The position numbers and the translations under genes were made by a program. 46,697 bases of DNA from Bacteroidota bacterium (GTDB lineage: Bacteria > Bacteroidota > Bacteroidia > Flavobacteriales > Flavobacteriaceae): assembly GCA_023390775.1 (NCBI GenBank), contig JAEWCF010000010.1:1-46697 (forward strand). The letters are read 5' to 3'. The notes under the pieces were generated by a model. That model ran no database searches. It was not told the DNA's origin and saw only the letters and a program-made list of their open reading frames with translations. Below, piece by piece: positions 24,247 to 31,105 of this stretch; the first letter of the stretch is position 1, and each line of letters begins with the position of its first letter.

Positions 24247-26003
24247 TATTGCCTGCGGAAAGGCACCTTCGCCAGGAAGGGGCTGCCTCCCTTGATTTCA
24301 ACCCTGCAAAGATAGACACCTTCACTCAAACCCGCCATGGAAACGCGCATCTGCGGTATATTTTCGGCCATTTCGCGTTGCAGGACGCGCTTGCCGCTAA
24401 GGTCAAAAAGCGTGATTCCTCCGATCTCAAGACTTTGGGGATTATGGACAACAAGGTGTTCCGATGCGCCGTCTGCCATTATTGCAAGTGTTCCCGTTGA
24501 TTGTCCGGGAACTCCGAGCGCCGCATCCAGAAAGGTAATCTCGAACCTGTTTGTGTGCAATCCTTCCGGAACATAAATTTCGGTGATCCCTTCTCGTAGA
24601 TTGTGGTACATACCCGTTTGCGCATCAAATAGGAAGACTTGCTGGTCTTCGGGGAACTGGACGGCATTGGCGAGGTAAAATTTGAAAGGGTTCCCATCCG
24701 ATTTCACGCCCAACTTGATGCGCTTCCCGATCGAAAATTCGGTGCCGAGGATAACATATCGGCCATCATCCATGAGAAGGAACGAATCATTTGGCAAGGA
24801 CTCTTCCGCCGGGGTCTTCGCATCGATCCCCCGGTCAGGCCCATCGGTAGCGCCCGGAATGAAAGCGAGTGCCACCTGACGGGTGTTATCCCCCGGCAAA
24901 ATGGTATTGATCCTGATGTGGGAAACGTCGCCCGATCCCGTCTGTGCACTATTGACCGACCGTTCGAATTGCGACAATGCCCAGCTCTCCCTGTAATATT
25001 CACGGTGGGAATTGCGAAGGGTCACGGTACCATTGGCCGCTCCCTTCACCATAAATCCCTGTCCGATCGGTGCATATTTGCGTTCGATTACAAGCCCCGA
25101 CGAAGTTCCGGTGGTGTTCAGGTTTCCGCTGCCGTCATAAGTATTGAAGGTAGCCGCCACGTAAATTCCATTCGAGGCGAGGCTGACCGGTGAATAGGTT
25201 CCGTATCCGCCCTGATATTGCGTGAGGAAATGTGAATTGACCGATTTGTTCTGCTCCCAATAATACGCAATGCCGTCGCAGGCCGAATTTGCCGGATCGA
25301 GCAGGAACGCGTTGACATGCAACGCGGAAGGATAAGGATTTCCGGTGAGCGTTTGATTGTTGAGCCCGACGGTCACCGCGATATTTCCGTCGTTCGGTTT
25401 GCCGCGGAAATCGTACCGTTGTGCGCCACCCGGATTATTGGCCATTCCTTCGACGACGGTCGCGTCGGTTCCGGAAGTACCCTTCATCGTAAAACCTTCG
25501 CCCGGCCCGATCGTGGAAGCACCGTCTGCCAGGACCCACTGCGAGTAATTGTTGGAATTGACGTATTTGTAGATCCATCCCCCGGCAATGGAAAGGGGCG
25601 ACGCGGTTCCGTTTAGAAGCCCGGCACCCAAAATTACCGCGGGAGTACTGCTGCCTGTGGTTTGCGGACGGCCGAGCATGGTCACGCCGAAACTCTCGTT
25701 CCCCGTAACCGCGGACGCATTGCCCACGGGCGAGCACCAATAATTATAGTCGAAATTGTCCGAAGTTCCTTCCTGATAAACCGATAACTGCCCTGCACCC
25801 GTGTTTGCCGATGCGCCCATCGTCCCTTGAAGAAGTTGTGCATCGCCGCGCAGCAGAAAGGTCGCATTTGGCTGCAGGTTCAGGTTTTGTGTCACATAAA
25901 CTACCTGATCGCGGGCATAGATCGTACTGTTTGGGGATACATAAACCTGAGCGCCCAAGGGCAGGCAGCACGATGCTACGATAAAGGAGTAGAGCTTCTT
26001 CAT
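24246..26003 (-). CDS. secreted protein with T9SS sorting domain
   Basis: 585 aa with signal peptide (MKKLYSFIVASCCLPLGAQ). The N-terminal part is beta-rich with LNLQPNATFLLRGDAQLLQG; no enzyme motif is seen. A NPYPSALHVNAFL-type segment and GQGFMVKGAANGTVTLRNS are common in Flavobacterium T9SS cargo proteins of unknown function. The last 80 residues (LFDLSGKRVLQREM to GLSEGVYLCRVEIKGG) are a type A C-terminal sorting domain, so it is exported across the outer membrane by type IX secretion. First gene of the operon that runs to hemL. Confidence 0.85.
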   Translation of the reverse strand: MKKLYSFIVASCCLPLGAQVYVSPNSTIYARDQVVYVTQNLNLQPNATFLLRGDAQLLQGTMGASANTGAGQLSVYQEGTSDNFDYNYWCSPVGNASAVTGNESFGVTMLGRPQTTGSSTPAVILGAGLLNGTASPLSIAGGWIYKYVNSNNYSQWVLADGASTIGPGEGFTMKGTSGTDATVVEGMANNPGGAQRYDFRGKPNDGNIAVTVGLNNQTLTGNPYPSALHVNAFLLDPANSACDGIAYYWEQNKSVNSHFLTQYQGGYGTYSPVSLASNGIYVAATFNTYDGSGNLNTTGTSSGLVIERKYAPIGQGFMVKGAANGTVTLRNSHREYYRESWALSQFERSVNSAQTGSGDVSHIRINTILPGDNTRQVALAFIPGATDGPDRGIDAKTPAEESLPNDSFLLMDDGRYVILGTEFSIGKRIKLGVKSDGNPFKFYLANAVQFPEDQQVFLFDAQTGMYHNLREGITEIYVPEGLHTNRFEITFLDAALGVPGQSTGTLAIMADGASEHLVVHNPQSLEIGGITLFDLSGKRVLQREMAENIPQMRVSMAGLSEGVYLCRVEIKGGSPFLAKVPFRRQ

Positions 26004-26172
26004 GGCCCGAAATTTTCATAAAATTAATGAAACCCATGGTACTGATCGACAAGGTTTTATCGAAAAATCCAAAATGTTAAAGAAATGAGTAATTCATCGG
26101 CAATTTATTGAATTTCATCGACTTATAAATAACGTTTGCCCGTACTCGCCCACCTTTGTTTAACTTTATTTT

Positions 26173-27759
26173 ATGAAGAAAATTTACCCTTTGATTTTTT
26201 GCTTTACCAGCCTGTTTTGTGGGGCGCAGGTGGGCATTGGCACGACCACTCCGCAGGGCGCGCTGGAGGTTATGAGCACGAACACCGGATTTTTGCCTCC
26301 GCGCGTGGCCTTGACCATAACAACATCCAGTGTACCCGTCGTTAATCCGGTAGGCGGCGCGCCTGCTGTCGGGACCATGGTCTTCAACACAAGCACATCA
26401 GCCGATGTGACGCCCGGTTATTATTATTGGAGCGGTTCGGCGTGGATCAGGATGGCGGCTTCAACGGTGCGCAACTGGCAACTCGCAGGCAACGCTTCAA
26501 CCGTTCCCGGAACCGATTTCCTCGGAACCACGGACAACCAGGAACTCCGGATAAAAACCAACAACGCCGACCGTTTTTCATTTACCAACAACGGGCGCTT
26601 GCGTTCCTATGACAATGGTACGGCAGGCCTTCCTACCTTTTCATGGATAGGGGACGAAAATACCGGGCTTTGGCGGCCTGCAGCAGACATTCTCGGACTC
26701 AGCACGAACGGCGTCGAAAGGCTCCGTGTCAATACGGACGGGCGCGTTTCGGTCAACAATACCGCGCCGGTAGCCAATGACCTTTTCACGGCCACGACAT
26801 CGGGTGCAATCAACTATGCGGTCAACGGTTATAACAACCTTGCGACAGGGTCCGCCATCTACGGAACCAATAGCAATACGACTACGACATACTCCGGAAT
26901 CGAGGGCACGACCAATGGATCTTCCGGCGGAGGAGTATTCGGGATCAGTTATGGCGCGACCGGCGGAACAGGGGTAATCGGGCAGTTTAGCGGAGGTACG
27001 ACCGGGCAGCGAAACGGGGTGATGGGCAACTCGAACAGGGGTGCCGGAAACCAGCAATTCGGGCTTTACGGGCTTTATAACGGCGCGGGATACGGCGCGG
27101 GATTGATGGCCGTCGGCTTTGGCGGAGGAATACCGGGGGGCAACCTGGATTTTGCCGTTGTGGGCTGGAGCGGAAACAACTTTAATTATAGCGGCTATTT
27201 CAACGGAAACCACGTAATCGCCAATGGCACGAAGTCGGCCAGCGTCGGAACCAGCAAGGGGAACCAACTGCTTTACGTGACCGAAACGCCCGAAGTTTGG
27301 TTCGAGGATATCGGCCGAGGCACGCTTGTCAACGGCACCGCGATCATCAAATTGGACCCGCTGTTTCTCGAAACGGTCCACATAGATGATCAACACAAAA
27401 TGAGCGTATTCCTTCAGGAGGAAGGCGAATCAAATGGTCTTTACGTCATCCCGGGATCCGATGGCTTTACCGTCAGGGAGAAGTCAGGAGGCACATCAAA
27501 CATTTCTTTTTCCTACCGGATCATGGCCAAACGCAAGCATTTCCAGGACCACCGATTCGGGAACGATCCCGTTTGGGGTGCGGGCGACACTAGGTCCTAC
27601 AGCCAATATGCGCCTCCGCCTCCGGTGGATTATCAGGAAAACGTCGCCTTTCAGCAAAAGCAAAAGGCCGAATTCAAACCGACACCGCTACCGCCGGGCT
27701 TCAAGGATTATCCGACGCTGTTCAGGGAGGCCCAGTCCGCCTACCGGCAAAAAGATTGA
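26173..27759 (+). CDS. secreted glycine-rich surface protein
   Basis: 528 aa with signal peptide MKKIYPLIFCFTSLFCGAQ. It opens with VGIGTTTPQGALEV, a start seen in many Flavobacteriaceae cell-surface proteins, followed by GYYYWSGSAWIRM and FSWIGDENTGLWRPAADILG. The middle (about 195-345) is glycine/threonine-rich with repeated short motifs (SAIYGTNS, GGVFGISYG, GVIGQFSGG, GVMGNSNRG, FGLYGLYNGAGYG), resembling repeats of phage-tail-like fibres. The C-terminal part is predicted globular. No T9SS domain is evident. Function unknown. It ends abutting the stop of the convergent gene (TGATCA). Confidence 0.78.
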   Translation: MKKIYPLIFCFTSLFCGAQVGIGTTTPQGALEVMSTNTGFLPPRVALTITTSSVPVVNPVGGAPAVGTMVFNTSTSADVTPGYYYWSGSAWIRMAASTVRNWQLAGNASTVPGTDFLGTTDNQELRIKTNNADRFSFTNNGRLRSYDNGTAGLPTFSWIGDENTGLWRPAADILGLSTNGVERLRVNTDGRVSVNNTAPVANDLFTATTSGAINYAVNGYNNLATGSAIYGTNSNTTTTYSGIEGTTNGSSGGGVFGISYGATGGTGVIGQFSGGTTGQRNGVMGNSNRGAGNQQFGLYGLYNGAGYGAGLMAVGFGGGIPGGNLDFAVVGWSGNNFNYSGYFNGNHVIANGTKSASVGTSKGNQLLYVTETPEVWFEDIGRGTLVNGTAIIKLDPLFLETVHIDDQHKMSVFLQEEGESNGLYVIPGSDGFTVREKSGGTSNISFSYRIMAKRKHFQDHRFGNDPVWGAGDTRSYSQYAPPPPVDYQENVAFQQKQKAEFKPTPLPPGFKDYPTLFREAQSAYRQKD

Positions 27760-28086
27760 TCAAAGAAATTTAATGAAATTCCACAACGGCCTGCTTTTCA
27801 GATAAAGCGGGTCTTTTTCTTTTGCATAAGCCTCGCGTTCAAAACCGATTGTGCGGTAAGCCGATGAAAAATTCCGTGTCATGGCGAGCCTTACAAGAAA
27901 TTCAATGGCGTACCAAATAAAAAAGGGGACGATCAGCATTTCTACTTGCTGACGCAGATGGATTCGCTCGTGGTTGAGGAAGGGGCTGTCGCCTTTAAGC
28001 CTTGCCGCCGAAAGGAAGATGAAAGGGAAGATGGCGAGGCCGCCGAAGCCCTTCGGGACCAAATGTCTGGAGACGACCAAAAACAT
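27760..28086 (-). CDS. small membrane protein with HERIH motif
   Basis: 108 aa. I recognise it as a conserved small Flavobacteriaceae protein without known function. It has an N-terminal hydrophobic stretch (VPKGFGGLAIFPFIFL), the segment LNHERIHLRQQ (H39-E40-R41-I42-H43, an HExxH pattern), a second membrane segment VPFFIWYAIEFLVRL, then basic sequence with AYRTIGFEREAYAKE. HExxH is the zinc site of many metalloproteases, and it sits next to a membrane segment; a downstream third zinc ligand is not obvious. It is divergent from the DUF5522 gene and abuts the convergent surface-protein gene. Confidence 0.72.
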   Translation of the reverse strand: MFLVVSRHLVPKGFGGLAIFPFIFLSAARLKGDSPFLNHERIHLRQQVEMLIVPFFIWYAIEFLVRLAMTRNFSSAYRTIGFEREAYAKEKDPLYLKSRPLWNFIKFL

Positions 28087-28100
28087 TGACGATAAGTTTA

Positions 28101-28108
28101 TAAATTTG
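28101..28108 (+). promoter_or_regulatory. -7-like box of the DUF5522-hutU operon
   Basis: TAAATTTG matches TAnnTTTG and ends 6 nt before the ATG at 28115. No TTG at the usual spacing. Confidence 0.45.
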
Positions 28109-28114
28109 TGGCTT

Positions 28115-28312
28115 ATGGATAACCAATTTAGGGAAATTAAGCCAATTCAGGGCGAAGATTATTACCTTTCCCCCGAAGGTTACCGCGTTTTCACCGAAAG
28201 TTACCACCTCAAACGTGGCTATTGCTGCAAAAGCGGATGCCGGCACTGTCCATACGGATACGATAAAAAGACCAATACGGTCAAAGGAAAACCTTCACAA
28301 TCTTCAACATGA
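28115..28312 (+). CDS. DUF5522-like small cysteine-rich protein
   Basis: 65 aa, starting at ATG 28115; a TTG-start extension upstream runs through the promoter and is rejected. Contains YYLSPEGYRVFTESYHLKRG and then CCKSGCRHCPYGYD: cysteines in a CCxxGCxxC pattern fit metal or Fe-S binding. Matches the small Bacteroidota DUF5522 family as I remember it. Its stop overlaps the start of hutU by 4 nt (ATGA), so translation is probably coupled and a link to histidine breakdown is possible. Confidence 0.8.
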   Translation: MDNQFREIKPIQGEDYYLSPEGYRVFTESYHLKRGYCCKSGCRHCPYGYDKKTNTVKGKPSQSST

Positions 28313-30306
28313 CCTTTCAGGACGCCATCAGGCAGGGAATTCCTGCGCAATTGCCATCGCCCAAACCCTTCGACCCCGCGGTAAACCATGCGCCAAAACG
28401 CAAGGAAATCCTCACCGCCGACGAAAAAAAACTGGGCTTGCGCAATGCCCTCCGATATTTCGAAGCCAGGCATCATGAGGAACTTGCTCCGGAATTCCTC
28501 TCGGAACTCAATACATACGGCCGCATCTATATGTACCGTTTCATGCCGGAGTACGAGATGAAGGCGCGGCCTATCGACCAATATCCGGGAACTTCGTTGC
28601 AGGCGAAGGCAATCATGCTGATGATCCAGAATAACCTGGACCATGTGGTGGCGCAACATCCTCATGAGCTTATCACCTATGGCGGTAACGGCGCCGTTTT
28701 CCAGAATTGGGCGCAGTATCTTTTGACGATGAAATATTTGTCCGAAATGACCGACGAGCAGACCCTCGCCGTTTATTCCGGCCATCCGATGGGGCTTTTC
28801 CCCTCGCACCCCGACGCGCCGCGGGTCGTGGTCACCAACGGGATGATGGTTCCCAACTACTCCAAACCCGACGACTGGGAAAAATTCAACGCCCTGGGGG
28901 TGACGCAATACGGCCAGATGACCGCCGGCAGCTACATGTACATCGGGCCGCAGGGAATCGTTCACGGCACCACGATCACCGTTTTGAACGCCGGGCGCAA
29001 GATTGCAAAATCGGGTGAATCGTTGACCGGGAAACTGTTTGTCACTTCGGGACTTGGCGGTATGAGCGGTGCGCAACCCAAGGCGGGCAACATCGCGGGC
29101 TGCATCACGGTTTGTGCAGAGGTCAACGAGAAAGCCGTCCGAACCCGTCATTCACAGGGCTGGGTGGACGAAATTATCGCGGATCCACAGGCATTGGTGG
29201 CACGCGTCAGAGAAGCAAAGCAATCGGGCGAAACGGTTTCCATCGCCTTTCACGGGAACGTGGTGGATGTTTGGGAGCTTTTTGACCGCGAAAATATTTA
29301 CATCGACCTGGGATCGGACCAGACCTCGCTTCACAATCCGTGGGCCGGCGGTTATTATCCCGTCGGACTGTCTTTTCAAGAATCGAACGAGATGATGGCC
29401 AACGAGCCGGAACGATTTCGCGAAAAGGTGCAGGAATCGCTCCGCAGGCACGCATCCGCAGTGAACCGCCACACGCAAAAGGGCACCTATTTCTTTGACT
29501 ACGGCAATGCTTTCCTCCTGGAATGTTCGAGGGCAGGCGCCGATGTCATGGCCGCAGACGGAATCAATTTCCGTTATCCCAGCTATGTCCAGGACATTTT
29601 GGGCCCGATGTGTTTCGATTACGGTTTTGGGCCGTTCCGATGGGTGTGTACTTCGGGTAAAGCCGAAGATCTTGAAAAAACCGATGCCATCGCCCGACGC
29701 GTACTCGAGAAAATGGCACAATCGGCACCGGATGAAATTTCCCAACAAATGCAGGACAACATCACCTGGATCAAGGGCGCGCAACAGAACAAATTGGTCG
29801 TCGGTTCGCAGGCAAGAATCCTTTACGCCGATGCCGAGGGCCGAATCAATATCGCATCGGCCTTCAACGAGGCCATCGCAAACGGCGAGATTGGGCCTGT
29901 GGTGCTGGGGCGCGACCACCATGACGTTTCGGGTACCGATTCCCCCTATCGCGAAACATCAAACATCTACGACGGTTCCCGATTCACGGCGGACATGGCG
30001 ATCCAGAACGTCATCGGCGACAGCTTTAGGGGCGCGACCTGGGTCTCCATCCACAACGGCGGCGGCGTAGGCTGGGGCGAAGTAATAAACGGCGGATTCG
30101 GTATGGTTCTTGATGGTTCGGCGGCCGCAAAAAAACGCCTTGAAAGCATGCTTTTCTGGGATGTGAACAACGGAATCGCCCGCCGGAGCTGGGCACGCAA
30201 TAAAGAGGCTGTTTTTGCGATTAAAAGGGCGATGGAGGCGCAACCCTTGCTGCGTGTCACCATCCCGAATATGGTAGACGACAGCGTACTGGAAAATCTG
30301 GAATGA
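28309..30306 (+). CDS. hutU: urocanate hydratase
   Basis: 665 aa, long-form urocanase, converting urocanate to imidazolonepropionate in histidine degradation with NAD as cofactor. Hallmarks: PGTSLQAKAIMLMIQNNLDH, ELITYGGNGAVFQNWAQYLL, NAGRKIAKSGESL, LFVTSGLGGMSGAQPKAGNI, FDYGFGPFRWVCTSG with the active-site cysteine, and INGGFGMVLDGSAAA. No other hut gene is in the window. Overlaps the DUF5522 gene and the following 55-residue gene by 4 nt each. Confidence 0.95.
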   Translation: MTFQDAIRQGIPAQLPSPKPFDPAVNHAPKRKEILTADEKKLGLRNALRYFEARHHEELAPEFLSELNTYGRIYMYRFMPEYEMKARPIDQYPGTSLQAKAIMLMIQNNLDHVVAQHPHELITYGGNGAVFQNWAQYLLTMKYLSEMTDEQTLAVYSGHPMGLFPSHPDAPRVVVTNGMMVPNYSKPDDWEKFNALGVTQYGQMTAGSYMYIGPQGIVHGTTITVLNAGRKIAKSGESLTGKLFVTSGLGGMSGAQPKAGNIAGCITVCAEVNEKAVRTRHSQGWVDEIIADPQALVARVREAKQSGETVSIAFHGNVVDVWELFDRENIYIDLGSDQTSLHNPWAGGYYPVGLSFQESNEMMANEPERFREKVQESLRRHASAVNRHTQKGTYFFDYGNAFLLECSRAGADVMAADGINFRYPSYVQDILGPMCFDYGFGPFRWVCTSGKAEDLEKTDAIARRVLEKMAQSAPDEISQQMQDNITWIKGAQQNKLVVGSQARILYADAEGRINIASAFNEAIANGEIGPVVLGRDHHDVSGTDSPYRETSNIYDGSRFTADMAIQNVIGDSFRGATWVSIHNGGGVGWGEVINGGFGMVLDGSAAAKKRLESMLFWDVNNGIARRSWARNKEAVFAIKRAMEAQPLLRVTIPNMVDDSVLENLE

Positions 30307-30470
30307 ACAATGTCAACAGCATAACCCTGGTGCTCATGGGAATCGGACTTTTGCCCGTTGCGCACTTTATGGACAACCTGCTGTTGAAATACATCGTGCT
30401 CATTGCCTCGATTGTCCTGAACCTGGCGGCCATCGTCAAGAACATTAAAGAAAAAAGGAATAAACAATAA
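30303..30470 (+). CDS. 55-residue two-helix membrane protein
   Basis: ATG at 30303 overlaps the hutU stop (ATGA). 55 aa: MNNVNSITLVLMGIGLLPVA, then HFMDNLLLKYIVLIASIVLN, then a basic tail NIKEKRNKQ. Two hydrophobic helices separated by a short turn containing H and D. It is followed 4 nt later by the DUF4136 gene. The tight coupling at both ends supports it as a real gene. Function unknown. Confidence 0.7.
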   Translation: MNNVNSITLVLMGIGLLPVAHFMDNLLLKYIVLIASIVLNLAAIVKNIKEKRNKQ

Positions 30471-30474
30471 GGCT

Positions 30475-31005
30475 ATGAGAATGATGAGGATTTTACCCGC
30501 GCTGGCACTCTTCGTGCTGGCCTCCTGTGCATCGGTCCACGTGGCGAGTGATTACGACAAGAAAGTCGATTTCAGTTCCTACAGGACCTATGCATTTTTC
30601 AAAAACGGAATCGACAAAGTCGAAATCTCCGACCTTGACAAGCGCCGGATCCTGCACGCGGTCGAGGAAGAATTGAAGGCCAAGGGCCTTTCACCGAGCG
30701 ATAACCCTGATTTGCTGATCAATTTCTTCACCAAGTCCACCGAACAGGTCAATGTGAACCCGAACGGATGGGGCTACGGTTTCGGATGGGGATGGAGCCC
30801 GTACATGTGGGGCGGAGGCGCCTCGGTTTACACCAATACGCATGGCACGCTGTTCATCGACCTGATCGACGCCAAACGCAAGGAACTGGTCTGGCAGGGC
30901 GAAGGGACCGGGGTGTTGACTCAAAACTCGGAGAAGAAGGAGGAACGCATTAAGGAATTCGTTTCCCGGATCATGGCGCAGTATCCTCCGCAAATCAAAA
31001 AATAA
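30475..31005 (+). CDS. DUF4136-family lipoprotein
   Basis: 176 aa, lipoprotein signal ending LFVLASCASVHV. Contains YDKKVDFSSYRTYAFFKN, NPDLLINFFTKSTEQ, and a glycine/tryptophan run (GWGYGFGWGWSPYMWGGGAS) followed by GTLFIDLIDAKRKELVWQGE, all typical of DUF4136 outer-membrane lipoproteins. Function of the family is unknown. Last gene of the hutU operon; a terminator overlaps its stop. Confidence 0.88.
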   Translation: MRMMRILPALALFVLASCASVHVASDYDKKVDFSSYRTYAFFKNGIDKVEISDLDKRRILHAVEEELKAKGLSPSDNPDLLINFFTKSTEQVNVNPNGWGYGFGWGWSPYMWGGGASVYTNTHGTLFIDLIDAKRKELVWQGEGTGVLTQNSEKKEERIKEFVSRIMAQYPPQIKK

Positions 31006-31022
31006 GGGCTTCGGCCCTTTTT
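31003..31022 (+). terminator. intrinsic terminator of the hutU operon
   Basis: AAGGGC TTCG GCCCTT followed by TTT. The stem begins inside the TAA stop codon of the DUF4136 gene. Confidence 0.85.
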
Positions 31023-31055
31023 ACTTTTATAACACAAATATTTCCTGCTAAAAAC

Positions 31056-31085
31056 TTGCACGAGCGGTCCTGCCGATTATATTTG
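31056..31085 (+). promoter_or_regulatory. promoter of the CotH-like gene
   Basis: TTG (31056-31058), 19 nt, TATATTTG (31078-31085), 20 nt to the ATG at 31106. The arrangement is identical to lysS. Confidence 0.72.
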
Positions 31086-31105
31086 ATGCTGAAAAGCAAC
31101 CGCTT

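Noticed and set aside
26173..27759. Phage tail fibre gene / prophage
   Set aside because: The repeated glycine motifs recall fibres, but there is a signal peptide and no other phage gene nearby.
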